64,000 nt of DNA from positions 38,199,501 to 38,263,500 of the forward strand of contig NC_080591.1 in NCBI RefSeq assembly GCF_029962835.1, written 5' to 3'. Numbering within the stretch: the stretch's first letter is position 1; each line of letters starts with the position of its first letter. Below the pieces are notes generated by a model, which saw nothing but the letters and a program-made list of their open reading frames with translations, had not been told where the DNA came from and ran no database searches. Of the stretch, positions 1 to 12,638 are shown in pieces. The position numbers and the translations under genes were made by a program. This stretch comes from Magnolia sinica (taxonomy: Eukaryota > Streptophyta > Magnoliopsida > Magnoliales > Magnoliaceae).

Positions 1-494
1 TGTGGCTGTTGTTTAACAGTTGGTGAACACATAGACGAACCACTATAACTCCTTGTGTATTGTGGTTTGAATGTTTGCTTAATTTCCTATCTTTTATCAT
101 TCAAGTTTTGGAATGTATGTGTGGATGTGAATGTTGTAATTTTTACATTTTAAGCACAGTGGGGAATGTTGTAATAATTTAGATTTAAATTCCTGCAATT
201 TATTTCAATTCCTTATTATTTATTTATTTCTCTTCGGTTTGAGTTTTTTATACAAAGAACGTTCTAGAAATAAGGTTATCCTGCCATAAACCCTTGGTTT
301 TTATTGTGTAAGGTTGTCCTTAGAATTGCATTTGTTTCAATCTCTCAATACTTGATTATTGAGGCTGCTTTTCATTTTAAGCATTGTGAATTGATTTATT
401 TTATTTGGTTATCATTTTTTCGCTGTTAAAATTTTATTTGGCTTAGTCCTATTCACCCCCCCCCCCCTCTAGGACATATAGCTTAGCCTTTTCA
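1..494 (+). repeat. 3' part of an LTR (family D), cut by the window edge
   Basis: This stretch aligns base for base, with small indels, to the last ~460 bases of the solo LTR at 32565-34412: the same 'aaccactataa' block, 'ggttgtcctgccataa' type blocks, and the end 'cctattcacccccc...ctctaggac...ccttttca'. It ends at CA (494), and the next base starts a minus-strand Copia gag. No primer site follows, so it is probably another solo LTR that landed in that gag. Its left target duplication lies outside the window, so this cannot be confirmed. Confidence 0.75.
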
Positions 495-1121
495 TGATCT
501 TCCTCTTCCTTCAACGTTTAGAGCATTCCGTGAATCCACTGAAACTTTCGATGCCTTTCTTCTAGATTCTTCGCTGAGAATTAGACCGGCCACATCATCG
601 AATTTCAACTTTATCGATCCTGAAGAATTGCTCACAACAATCACCAAACCATCCCAACTGTCTGGCAAACTGGACAAGATCAATAACGCCCTGACCTCGT
701 CTTCAAAAATAATGCCAACAGATTCCAATTAGCTCGTGACTACATTGAACTCGTTTAGATGTTCAACCACACTCCCACCATCTAACATCTTCATGTTGAA
801 TAGTTGTTTCATAAGATGAATCTTGTTAAACGCTGAGGGTTTCTCATACATCATAGCTAGGGCTTCCATTAATTCTTTTGTGTTCTTCACCTTGGATATA
901 TTGAAGGCGACGCTCTTAAACAAAGAGAGTCAGATCGTTCTTAAAGCCTTCCGATCCAATAAAGACCATTCATCATCTGTCATCTTCTCTGGTTTCTTCT
1001 CTTTTCCTCATAGAGGAATATAGAGGTCCTTCTGATACAGATAATCATTCATCTGCATTTTCCAGAAGGTAAATTTTGAACCATCAAACTTCGCAATTCT
1101 AGTCTTCCCTTCTTCCGTCAT
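495..1121 (-). pseudogene. Copia gag fragment, Tork/Tnt1-like, broken
   Basis: Read on the minus strand, the frame opens at an ATG at 1121 (MTEEGKTRIAKFDG...FWKMQMNDYLYQKDL), the usual N-terminus of Tnt1/Tork-clade gag (UBN2 family). It continues with the conserved blocks KPSAFNKIHLMKQLFNMKM and RALLILSSLPDSWD. The coat protein packages element RNA and assembles the virus-like particle. There is a stop just after DLYIPL (about 1006) and another near 728, so it is dead. The C-terminal half of gag and all of pol are missing on the left, where LTR D begins. The primer site and LTR lie directly upstream. Confidence 0.85.
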
Positions 1122-1146
1122 CGCTCCCACTTGAACTAAACCAATA

Positions 1147-1158
1147 GCTCTGATACCA
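1147..1158 (-). promoter_or_regulatory. Primer binding site, initiator-Met tRNA type
   Basis: The complement reads TGGTATCAGAGC, the standard plant Copia minus-strand primer site. It lies two bases inside the LTR end and just upstream of the gag ATG, which fixes the orientation and boundaries of this element. Confidence 0.9.
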
Positions 1159-1160
1159 GT

Positions 1161-1711
1161 TGTTGTGCAGCACGCCAACAATGCACTGAACTGAGATCCA
1201 TTCTCCAGTCTCACCGACAAACGATAAACAGAAAGAAATATAATTTAGAAGAATCAAAACATATCAAACAAACCACAAGACTAGATATATGTGGAAAAAC
1301 CCCAACAAGGGTAAAAAAAACTATGGGTGTGAACTTCCACTATGAAGAAAAATGAAGATTACAAGTAATATACTAACCTCTTGATGCTCCCATGTACAAA
1401 GATAACCCTTAACTTAGCTTAGAAAAGCCTTTTTTCATACTCTAGAATAACCCTATGACCCCTATTTATAGTTTTGGAAACTTATTTTCGCACCTTTGCG
1501 AAAACTGCCTAAAAAATATGTAGTCCATGCAAAATCCACAAACGAATCTGCGTAACCTCGACTGGTCAAGCAGGCTCCTCGATTGGTCGAGCAGACCCTC
1601 GACCGGTCGAGCATGGGCCTCAACTGGTCGAGCACCTCAGACACCAAAAATTAAAGCCCGCTGGACTCTGAGTCGAGCGGCCCTGTCCAGATGTGGCTCC
1701 ACATCTCAACA
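1161..1711 (-). repeat. 5' LTR of the Tork-like Copia remnant (551 bp)
   Basis: The LTR begins TGTTG and ends CAACA on the plus strand, a perfect terminal inverted repeat, and abuts the primer site. Inside are 'ggaaaaaccccaacaagg', common in Tnt1-type LTRs, and four close copies of a CTCGACTGGTCGAGCA-like palindrome (1557-1640). The other LTR is not in the window. Confidence 0.8.
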
Positions 1712-2179
1712 ATTATAATGTGAGTTAATAACATGATGTCAAACACACAATGCATATGATGTATATAATGTTCATGAATAGAGAACTTTAACAAATAAAT
1801 CATGATAAGGTCCAACTTTAATGGAAATTTCCTACTCGCTCGATCTTTATTTGTTCTCTTTCTTTTGGATTGTCCAAATGGACTCTAGGAAGCTTCTAGT
1901 ATTAAGAAATTAATGCTCAAGATCATATGTTCCAGTGGGTTAACTGTTTGCACAACTTCGACCAACCGCATTGGTTTCTTTCAAATGACTGTTATCTTTA
2001 GAGTGTGATGGATCCCTATACTCTAGATTAAATCTAGTTTCTTATGGTGTTCTAGAGTTTTCAGCGTAGAAGAAGAGAAAAGAACATGGGCTATTACCAC
2101 TTGCTTCTGGTTCAACAACGATCCAGGTGGTTTGGTCTTAGACAACTATGATCCTTCCAATGAAAGGTCTTGAGTCATT

Positions 2180-2230
<51 letters not shown>

Positions 2231-2947
2231 CCCATATGAATGCTCCTTCAAGCATGAGATAAGATTGGAATTTTATGTTTTAAATGTTGTTTTGTGCATG
2301 CTCGGGGTTTCCGGTTTTGTTTCGTACACTCGTGATGTGTACCTCGGCTCATGTTCACATGTTTGGACAACCATAGGTGATTATTGGTTTTAGCATTCAA
2401 TGGTCACGCAGGTTTTATTTGGTGAAAGCTGATTCAAGTATCCTAAATTGTGTGACTTTAGAAGGTTAGATTTGAAAATAGTGATCAGATCATCACTAAA
2501 GTCATAAGTTGAGGGTCCATGCGGTTCATTGGGGTATTTAGATGTAGATGTATGGTTGATCTCCCAAATTAACGCATGGAACTCATTTTTATCGTGTGAG
2601 GGTGCACGATGTAAAATGTACTTGTAACTACTTACTATTTTTTAGTTTTATAAAGTATGGAGTGTGTATGATTCTTCCCCATGTCCGTGGACTTCTAAAA
2701 TAGGCTAGACCATGTCCCAATGTGAAATGCAAACAAATAGATTTGTCAAGAATCACCCGTGAATTGTAAAAAGGGTCATTGTGTAATTTTCAGACATGTC
2801 ATCCAATGGATATGATGTGACTTTTTATGGATGGTAGATTTTGTAGTCTAGACTCTGAATTTGAAGATATACGTATCAATTTAGTTGATTACACATCTAT
2901 TAAATTTTCATTATGACCCGATTACCTAATGTAAGTTTTGTGAGGGG
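1712..2947. other. Unassigned interval
   Basis: No convincing coding region or element boundary is visible. It contains a pure CT microsatellite (2184-2227) and otherwise AT-rich sequence up to the target duplication of the solo LTR at 2953. The short open frame over the CT repeat is low complexity and is not called. Confidence 0.5.
2184..2227. repeat. (CT)n microsatellite
   Basis: About 22 uninterrupted CT units are seen directly. Confidence 0.95.
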
Positions 2948-2952
2948 TAATG

Positions 2953-5900
2953 TGTCACGCCCCAAACTCGAAAATCGGGCTCACAAAATTTTCGATCACC
3001 GAATCCGGCGCCGACAGCCTCCATAGAACCCCATTCTTGACTCCCGGCACCCATTTACCAGGTTCCGATCCAGGGATCTTACAAGGAGGATTTCTAATAT
3101 CGATTAAATTCGGTATATAAGCATAACCATAACATAATCCACGAACAATAACCACAAGAACATCATCACACAATCCACTATGATAAAAAACTTTGAGTAC
3201 AATATATCTGAAGGGAAATACAAGATAATGCAATAACAGAAACTCCTAAAGCTCGAGTGCACGCTCCTACTGCGGCGAGGCTACAGGTATGTCTTGGCGT
3301 CACCTGCACCATCAATCGTGCATAAGCTTATAGAAAGCTTAGAGGGTGGTGTAAGTATGTGCGCAATATAAGCATGCTTAGAACGTAAGGTCAGAGAAAT
3401 GCGAAATCATGCTGATGAGTACATGAATGCAATCAGCTATACCAAGGTTATGTGGTGCAAGATATGAATGCTATCAGCCATGTCAAGACCATGCGTTGCG
3501 AGATGCAGTTTAAGCATGCCAATCCTCATCATATATCAGTATAGTTCTCATTCTAGATAATCACCGGGGTCTAGTACACTCTACGTCAGCTTTCCGCCCC
3601 TATCCGGACACACAACTGGGAGAGTGGAAGAGACCTCACTATCTACCTGCGAATATTGGGCCCGGCTCGTCGATAGCGGACCCATTCCTCAAGCTGGTTA
3701 AACTCAACTTAGAAATTGCCCCCTCACTCAGGCAGGTAAGGTCACACCCCTTTCCAACCGACCACGACACAGTGGGAGACGTGGCCTACCGGTATACGGC
3801 CCTCGCGCGCTCGTGTATTCACTCGGTCTCGACGTTGGAGTCATCCTCTGGTACCATCGGGTTTAGGAATTTTCACCCAAAGACATCTATGGCTCCCCGA
3901 TGCTAGAAACAATATTTTCGGTATCCAATCCGGCTATCCACGATGTGTCTATGGAGGCTGTGGCCTTGATGTCGCTAAGGCATACAATAATTACAATCAC
4001 ATGATACAAGTGCATGTATCACCCTACTCAAACATGCAACAACTATAAGCGTACCACGCGCTCATGTAGGGCAACTCTGCCTATTAGGGAGCCTATAAAT
4101 AATCTGCCCATAGGCATATGCTATGATCAGTCACTCCTCATATTAGGCATACATATGATGCGTATGATCATGAATCATGGATCTATACTAAACGTGTTAT
4201 ATGGTGATGGGCTCTATTCATAACGAAAATGGGCCTAGACAGCCTACACACTACAAGTATGGGCCTATCAATGGGCCTTAGGGAGAGTGACAATGCGGAC
4301 ATTTAACCAACATTATCCTTACAATGTTGATGTCAAACCATCATTGTTCCCAAGGCACGACCCGTTATAAACATTATTATATATACACCACGGAGGAATC
4401 GCACATTACAATGAACCTAATTGCATCCCATTGGGCCTTAAGTACATCACAATGGCCTCACAACATGGGCCTCCTATATATATATATATATATAAAGGTG
4501 GGCCTCAACAATGGACCTTATGTATATCAAATGGGCTATGTCAATGGGCCCCATGTATAACAACCGGGCCGCACCCAATATAAGTGATGATAATAATTAC
4601 CACTATTAAAATTCTCAAGGCCCGCCATAACATTTATTTCCCATTCAACCTAATCATAAGGTCCCAAGAATTTCAATGGTTGGACAGTTTAGATGATAAA
4701 TATATCTGTCTTATTTTGGTCTCAAGCTTAAAAATTATCTTTCAAAAATGGTTGAACGGTTGAACGCAACACATGCATCATGGTGGATACCATAGGGATG
4801 GAAAGGATGGACGGCATATATGAGGTACATACCTCATGGTGGGGCCCACACTATGGAAGTGTGGATACAATACATACATTAGTGGGTCCCATGTGGGGCC
4901 CACCATAAGTTTATTTCCCACCCAGCCTGTTGACAAGGTCACACAGACATGGGGGCCCACTATAATGTTTGTTTTCCACCCAATCTATTGATAAGGTCAC
5001 ACGTACCTGGGGCCCACCATAATGTTCATTTGCACCCCAACCTGTTGATAAGGTCACATGGACCTGGGGCCCACCGTTATGTTTATTCCCACCCAACTTG
5101 CCGACATGGTCACACGTAACCTGGGTGGAGAGTAAAAACAAATTTCATATGTGATCCAAAACTCCTGCAGCCCAAAAAGTTTCAATGGCAGAAGTTCAAT
5201 CCTCACTGTTCCTTGTGATGTGGGCCACCTAAGCACCACATACCATTGATTTTTGGGGCGGCCCACAGCTGGAAGGAGGGCCCCCTAAATGCATAGCGTT
5301 GATGTTCAACTCGCATCACGATGGGGCCTGAGATGGGACCCACTGACCGTTGCCATCCAAGCAGCGAACGCTGCTTGCTGCAACGTCCAAAGACGCTGAC
5401 AGCAACAACATCGACTGTTATATATATATATATATTGTAATCTTGAGGTTTTTCCTAATTGGAGCCCGTATCAGGGAAATCTGCCTCGCCCATTGGTCTC
5501 TACAGATTAGTACAAGCCCATCAAGCCCAATATGCAGCATGTTTTGGCGAATAAAAACATCAAGGTGGGTTTAAATGGTAAGCACTACTATTTCCTATGG
5601 TATGACCCGCTTGATCATTGGATTGGCTCCATTTTTTTTACTCAACACCTAAAATAGGCTGAGGAACGGGATAGACAACATGGATTATATACAAACATCA
5701 AGGTGAGGCCTACATGAGTGGCCCACCCCAAAAGCACCTTTTTTTTAGTTTAATAATACACACCCATGTCAGTACCCGCACTCCACGTTAGCTACACCCC
5801 ACTCTCTTTACGTCCAGTGTCCAGAGACACTGGACGGTATGGATATAACGCAAGCATTATGGTGGGTCCCACATGGCCGTGGCCCACCTATTTGGATCAC

Positions 5901-6903
5901 TGGTATTTGTGTTTTTCGTTCCATCCAGGCCCGTTAACGGGTTGGACGGTGTAGATTAACACATCCATCAAATGGGTCACACGAGGGTGGATGGTGCGGA
6001 TAGATCACATACTTCATGATGGGGTCTACTTAGGTGGGCCACACAGACACATCATCAAAAGAAAACAAGGAAAAAGAGAGAGAAAGAAAGATAAGAAAGA
6101 CGGTGATGGAGGAGAGGGACCCTGCCACTATGGGCCCTCCCTTTCTTACATTACATACTTTAAATGGGTCCCACCACATGTGGCCCCAAAAATGAGAACT
6201 AATGGTGGATCACCCACCTCTAGGCCTCCTTCTCTGGCTCCTTGTACTTGTATGCTCCTATGCTCGACTTTTAATGGTGGATGATGGAGTTTTGATGGTG
6301 GGGATGAGAGATGAGAGGGTGGGGAAAGTGGGCCACACTTCTTGTTGTTGTTTTGGAGAGAAGAGAGGTTGGACGTGGGATGCTTGGGAGTGAAGAAATG
6401 GAATGAAAGAGAGAGAGGGAAGTAATGGGTTCAAGGGATGGGGTGATGTGGTGGTTGTAAGGAAGGATATGAGTTTGTTTGAAAATGTGTAAAAGAGGAG
6501 TGGTGAGGGGCGAGAGAGGGTTGACTTATGAAAAAAGAGAGAGAGGCCACTTGTACTTGTTGTTGGGTGAGGTGGCATGGAGGTAAGGTGGTGTACTTGA
6601 CTTGATTTTATGTGACATGTCGTAGAGATTCCCTAGAAGTTCGCAACGTGCGACATTTTTTCGGAATAAACGCAGGCCCTCATCTCCTGGCCTGGGTATC
6701 GGATCAGTGTGGAGTCACGGCGTTAGAACCGAGGCGATGGCGTAGTCGCTATGATACAAATTTCGGATCGAGCCGACTTCGGTATACAGGACCTGGCTTA
6801 GGATCGCACGCAAACGTCGGATACCGGTCGAGGGTTGCCGGAATTCGACCGGGAGGACCACGGAAGTCCATGGAATGGTACGGACTATGATTCGGGTCTT
6901 ACA
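2953..6903 (-). mobile_element. Solo LTR, Gypsy Tekay/Del-like family A, 3951 bp
   Basis: On the minus strand this reads TGTAAGACCCG ... GGGCGTGACA. It is flanked by identical 5-bp target duplications TAATG (2948-2952 and 6904-6908), with no primer site or polypurine tract at either side. That is the signature of LTR-LTR recombination leaving one LTR. It aligns in reverse with the LTR at 19356-27826 along its length: the 'gggcgtgac' end, the 'ctagcgacatcag..ccgtggcctcc' block, 'ggttaaatgtccac', and the start block with 'ggtcctcccgg'. The family is assigned by that second copy, which has a chromodomain before it and a Tekay-like gag after it. Confidence 0.9.
4897..5124. repeat. 57-bp tandem repeat, 4 copies, inside solo LTR A
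   Basis: Units start at 4897, 4954, 5011 and 5068. Each begins GGCCCACC/T, contains an ACCCA..CT(G/A)TTGA core, then AAGGTCACAC and CCTGGG. The array is absent from the second LTR A copy, so it expanded after the two copies separated. Confidence 0.85.
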
Positions 6904-6908
6904 TAATG

Positions 6909-8098
6909 TATGGTAGGTACATGTACACCATGGAAAACTTTAATTGATTTCTAGTGAGCTTATAGTTGTTGGAATTAAACTTTGACGGTGTAAAATAATC
7001 ATCTATGTACTAGGATCAAGCTGAGAGGTTCATTGTCATGGATGATTAGATATAAATGTCTTTATTGTGTCCTTACTCGATTCTTAATGATGTGATGGTC
7101 AAAAATTAGAATCAACGATTGGATAGCTTAATCTATTTATGGAGATATATCTTGACGGTTTGGATTGATGTATGATCGAGTATGTTATGATATATGAGCC
7201 CAGGATGTGTAGAAGTGGATATATGTGTACATATGCATGAGTAAAATCCTTAGATCAAATTTCAATGGTTAATAAGTATATACGAGGGTGATGAACAGGA
7301 TAAACGGATCGGATTCTTAATTGGATTGTGCATGAGCAGATATAAAGATCTTGTAATCGATTTACTATGATCCAGTGGTCCAAAAGTGAAGTGGACGATG
7401 ACATATCTTTAGCTAGTGATTATGGGCCATTTCAATGATTGGTTTGTTGAATGGTCAAGAATACTATAATATATGAGGGTCTGAAATTCATGATTTTGTG
7501 TGTGTGTGAGAGAGAGAGTTTAAGGGTATGTACATACATGTTCATCTTTACATCTTTTCTAACAAAAATCTAAGTACTAAAATACATACATGGGAAAGTA
7601 ATTGTGGACCCACTAATGGGCACAGAATTTCAAGATATTACAATGTGAGCTACATATTATTGGAGGGCAAAACCAAATGAGGCATGGAGTGTGTCCTTAT
7701 CTTTTATCGAAGCTTGCTAATGAAAGTGATCTTCTATGAGGTTTGTTAAGATGAGCACCTTTTATTAGACTTATCAAAGGCATTTCAAGAAGAGGAGGTA
7801 ATTTCCTTTTATGATGCACCAAGATGTGTTTGAATTGAACATTGATTATCCTGTTTACAGGTAATCCATAAAAGTGGCCCACTTAAGCAGACTTGAAATG
7901 TTCATATGATGGCCTGCAATGTCCATGTGATGGCAAGTTGAACATGTGCGCCACCCGAACTTAGCAGCACTATTGGCCTTCCACATATTTGGCATGGACC
8001 TCCTTTGAGTCTTAAAGTATTCACGAAACCTTTGACTTGCTTCTCCAAGTTTTGACACCTTTCGAGCTTGTTGACATGCGTTGAGCCTCACAACTCTT
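6909..8098. other. Unassigned interval between solo LTR A and Athila LTR
   Basis: No family could be recognised. Minus-strand frames of 60-80 codons around 7697-8091 show no known motif, and neither end has an LTR or TIR signature. The sequence joins the Athila-type LTR abruptly at about 8099, where that LTR has lost roughly its last 40 bases. Confidence 0.45.
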
Positions 8099-10014
8099 GG
8101 GTTGCGATGTAGTTTTAACTTGGTGAGACCAAGATCAAATCCACAAGGACTTATAATTGTGCGTTCTCTAGAATAGTTTAGAACTAGAACTACAACAAAA
8201 ACTAACTATGGTATTAGATTTTAAGAATAATGATTGAAATTTAGAAGAAATCAACAAAGCAAAACACTAGAGCGCAAAGGATCCACTTATAACCATTCTT
8301 AATATCTAATTCACTTTATTCAATTAGATGACTCAACTGGAATCAGAGTCCTATCCTATCTATCCAGATAATAGAGCGGTTAATTCATCATTCATAATCT
8401 AAAATAGATTTGAACTTCAATTGATTTTGTTCCCATGTAAGGCACCAAAGTGATGATCCTGGAGAATTCATAGGATCCATTATGCTCTTAGTTTATGATA
8501 GATCAATGGATTTTATAGATCCATCCCATGCAAAATAAACAAACAATCACTATTAGCTTTCCTAAGTATTCGATGTGCCTGGAGTTGACAATGGATAGAA
8601 GCAAACTAAAAATAAAGCTTCATTCAAACCAATATCAATGAATTGTTCAATATTCAAAGCAAATAACTTAAATCAATGTAAATTAGAACATTGAAAATTA
8701 CTACTAGCTTCACATCTTAGCCCTTGCTAATAGATTTAACTATCCATAGACATGATTGAACTAAACTCAAACAAAAATATCAAAAAGAAACTTTAAATCG
8801 AAATATTAGAGAGGAAGAACGGCTCTGTAGACATTCCGATACTCCTTTCCCTCTCTTCCAAACTCTAAATTGTACTTAAAAAAGCCTAAAATATTCGTTT
8901 AAATAGACTTTATCCACATAAACTTCAAACCGACTTTGAATTTACACACTTTTGTTACACTTCAGTTATACTAACGTTCACCTTCGGTCACACCGAGTCT
9001 AGCCGAATATTCCTTTAGTTGTAACCAAATTTCATCAAAATTTGTCTAAAGTCTCTGTCTCCTTCATGTCGCACCAAACCCTCCTTTGGTGGCACTGAAC
9101 CTGGATTCGATCACACCTAAGTGCCGAACTGAATTACATTTGAAAATTACAATTTCTTATTTGACTGTTTTGTGCACATTTGGTTAGACCGAATGAACCT
9201 TAGGTGAGACCGAACAGTTTGTTATTTCTGTTATTGTACTTTACGATTTTCTAGTCTTTTCTTTCTACTTTACACTTGATTTTCTTGAATCTTTGGCATT
9301 TGAAATTTTCACTAATGAGCTCCAAATCTCTAATTTTTCACTTGGTCATTCTTCGAGCATTAAATCTTCACATTAATCATTCTTTTCAACTTAGCTCTCC
9401 AAATTACCTCTCATAGCAAAACATAGATAATTAGATTGATTAATGACACCTATGCATACAAAGCCAATGCGGAATAAGGGCAAATATGCAACATTTCACA
9501 TTCAACACATCCCCCAACCATCATTTTGCAAGTCCCGAGCAAAACATACAAAATACTAATCTTCGAAACCCAATTTTCAAATCTCTCTTCGAAAATAACA
9601 TTATGTGTAATCCTATGCATATGTAGCTAGAATTCAAAGATAGAATGATGAACTATTGTCAGTCTAGAACCTATTATCGCTAGTAAATTATTAAACTAAG
9701 TTATCTTTCATCAATCAATTAAAAGAATGCATTCAAACATCAAGTTTCTAGTGTGCTTAGTAAATTCCAACTTATAATCTATGAGAGTAAGACTTCCCTC
9801 CACGGTATTAGCTATGATGATGACTTCAATGTGATCAAATCAACACAAGTCATTGATTCCGAACCCATCTATCTTTTTACTTATTTTTTTAGCTTATATT
9901 TTTTTATCGACGGCTTTCACACTATCGTCTCTTCTTCTTTCTTTCTTTTCTTCATTGTTTTCTCATTCTTCTTCTTCTTCTTTTTTTCATTTAGACACAT
10001 GCAATAGGTAGCCA
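8099..10014 (-). repeat. Athila-type LTR, left copy (~1.9 kb, truncated)
   Basis: This is homologous throughout to 13717-16057: 'gtagttttaact.g.tgagaccgagatc' near the left end, the 'cccccaaccatcattttgcaagtcc' block, and 'gcaataggtagcca' at the right end. On the minus strand it starts TGGCTACC. It forms the 3' LTR of the gag/protease segment at 10225-13423. The left end lacks the ~40 bases seen in the other copy, and no 420-bp internal duplication is present here. Confidence 0.8.
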
Positions 10015-11731
10015 TTTTTTTATTGAGGTTGTGAGTCAATTAAAGGTAATTGTTCAAATTCAGGCCTCCATTGGTTAGTTTCAAGTACCAGCATCGCATC
10101 AAGATAGGCATCCATCTCCTTAATTATATCATCATCTAAATCATTGGAGTGGGCCACGCACACCCCTAAAGTTTCATAGTAGAAAGTCAAAAGCGACTTA
10201 TCTTCCATGAATGAATCTATTAAGTTATTTTTCAATGACATTATTACCATCCTCTTGTTGCTTGCATATATTAAACGCGTTCATCTCAAGTGTCATATTC
10301 GTAAAGGACAACTTCATAATCTCATTCTTATAATAAATTATGGTAATTGATGTAGCTAGGAATGGGCGTCTAAGGATGACAAGAATCTGAGCGCTAGGAT
10401 TAATGACATGCTTCATATTTAAAATAATAGTTTACTGGATAATAGAATTTATCAACTTGGACAACAACGTCATCTATCATCCACCTCAGTATATGAATAA
10501 AACGATTGACAAGTTGGAGTGTGGTCTTATGAGTTTTAATTCACCTAGACCAAGCTGTTCGTAGATCGAGTAGGGGATCAAATTCATACTTACCCCCAAA
10601 ATCAAGTAAAGCATGCTCAATCTGGTAGTTCCCAATCACACATGAGATGGTTGAGCTATCGAGATCTGTGTATTTTTGCGGCACACCCTGTTTTATGATG
10701 GCACTCACTTCTTTCTCAAAATATTTTTTTCTAAACGTTGTGTTGTTTCTTGACCTTACAAAGGTCTTTAAAGAATTTCGCATATGATCGGATTTATTTT
10801 ATGACATCTAACAAAGGGATGTTGATTTTCACCTATTTTAGAACTTCTAAGATATTGTGAGTGTTAGGTAGAGGTTTGGGTGAGATCAATCGTTGTGGGG
10901 AATGAAGCCACCTGCTTATATTCTTTTTCCGTTCTATCTCATGTGTAGCGTCACTTGGCATATCATCTCTCTTAGATTATTTTGAGTCCTTAGGCTTCTC
11001 AGCCTTCATCGGGATACTTTTGTCAATTATTTTTTCACTTATAAGACTGCTGATGGACTTTTCTTACTCCACATGTTGAGTGGAAGAGTTGGGGTCACTT
11101 ATCTCATATTGCGATTTTGGGTTATGTAGAAGTTGAGCTAGAAGAGTTCCCTTCTCCCTAACAGTTAGTTGTGACTCCAATATTTGAATGGACAATGCAA
11201 ATATCACTAAGGATGTTTTAATATCCAAGAATGCTTGCATAATATTCTGATTGAATTGCTATTGACTATTCATGAATTTTTGAATTGGATCCTCTTCGGT
11301 CCTTTTATTCGTTAACAATCGGATAACGATGTGAGGAAGAGGCCATTGAGAATTTTTATTTGCATTAGCCGTTGGTTCGTTCTTTCAATGGAGGTTTGGG
11401 TGGTTCCGCCAACTAGAATTGTGTGTTTGAATTGGAGCACTATAAGGCCTTTGATAATTATTCATGGTATTCGATTGCTCATGTAACAACTCTTGGAACG
11501 CCGAAATTTTAGGATGATCATGCATCAAGTGTATGTTACTTACGTAAATACTGCAAATAATTTCAAGGGTCTTCTCGAGTTTGACCGCTTCCACCTTCTT
11601 CAAGGGCCACCCAAGCATTAACATCGTCTTCTTCCCTTAAGATGTAGATTCCTACCTTTTCCTTAGACTGATTCGACTTGGGATTAGTCGGTTTGGCTAT
11701 AGTATCCCAGGATTGCACGTTTTAAGCTAAC
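10015..11731 (-). pseudogene. Athila-type Gypsy gag C-terminus and protease region, broken
   Basis: The minus-strand frames resume gag after the 902-bp LTR insertion. They run through SSWRNHPNLHWKNE (typical Athila gag), a charged linker, then PKYTDLDSSTISCVIGNYQIEHALLD (the Athila aspartic protease region; the expected catalytic D-S/T-G is not intact, the line reading LLDFGGKYEFD). Next come LRRPFLATSITIIYYKNEIMKLSFTNMTLE and a WRPEFEQLP block. Several stops and frameshifts interrupt it. Reverse transcriptase, RNase H and integrase are missing here, because the left LTR follows directly at 10014. Confidence 0.8.
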
Positions 11732-11736
11732 ATGTC

Positions 11737-12638
11737 TGTTGATGACTAAATCTGGAAGACTCTCTGCTCCGATTCACAAACTCCGAGCCACTTTGATGTC
11801 TCAAACCTGCACACTTGGACAAGCAAAGGAGACCCTGGCTAAGCCGAGGGACCCTCCGGTGCCTAAATCAGGTCAAGGGAATCTGGGTTTAAGTTGAGGA
11901 GCAGAGGGAGAGTACAAGATGTTGCGTACCTGTAGCAATGGGGTCTTCATTGTATTTATACCTAACCATCGGACGGACTGGGTCCGCTAATCTTGGCACG
12001 ATTCGCTCAATCAGTAGGATTTTTTGATCGTGGAGATATTATCAGCAATCCAGGGATCGTGTGGCATATCGTGCGTATCTGTGGGCGAGGTAATTGGTCA
12101 TGTCTGCTTAAGGAAGTTTCTTATTTTAACGCATGAAGCGTCCACATTCCGCCCTTTCTCCCCCAGCCTCAGCTCGAGACTTCTAGCTGAAGAGGCCCTG
12201 ACTAGTGTGCGCACGGGCCTTCATTATTGATGTGTTAGCCGTGTATTGTGTCATGAGTCCGAGCCGAGCTTCGGTCTAGATAGAATGTGACTTGGCTTTA
12301 TTTATCTATTGACCATTCTGGAGGTCTTCCCTCCGAACTCCGAAGCGGGCGGTGGACCTGTCTTGTCGAGTTTTCCCACAACTGATGCGAGTGGTTATGT
12401 TATTCGTATCTAGTCGAACAGTAGAGGAACGGTCTGGAGTATTCGCTCTGAGCGTTATACCGCCTGTTTCGATCTTAGATCAATCCAAGTCGATTACTAG
12501 CCTCAGAGTGGAAGCGCCACAATGAATCTTCCTTCTCTTCAGTAACATTTATTATTTCAGATAGACTCTTGTGCGTTCGACCGGATTAAAAAGATGTCGG
12601 TCCTCGGAATTGTAAGGGGCTCGGATCTTCCCATAACA
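11737..12638 (-). mobile_element. 902-bp solo LTR inserted in Athila gag
   Basis: The ends are TGTT...AACA, flanked by ATGTC (11732-11736) and ATGTG (12639-12643), a 5-bp target duplication with one change. Removing the LTR and one duplication joins the two gag halves in one frame, which supports these borders. A TATAAATA-like promoter on the minus strand (about 11953-11960) gives the orientation. The U5-like part (CCGGAGGGTCCCTCGG on the minus strand) resembles the LTR remnant at 41100-41388. Confidence 0.82.

Noticed and set aside
2148..2393. 81-codon frame over the CT repeat
   Set aside because: It is mostly Ser-Leu from the microsatellite, with no motif and no splice context.
7697..8091. 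Minus-strand frames with Cys/His residues (TCSTCHHMDIAGHHMN)
   Set aside because: The spacing does not fit a known zinc finger and no homologous block is recognised, so it is left unassigned.
11731..12638. Alternative borders of the 902-bp LTR with target duplication TAACA
   Set aside because: TAACA is identical at both sides (11728-11732 region and 12634-12638), but it leaves gag out of frame after removal and ends that are not inverted. The ATGTS borders keep the frame and give TGTT/AACA ends.
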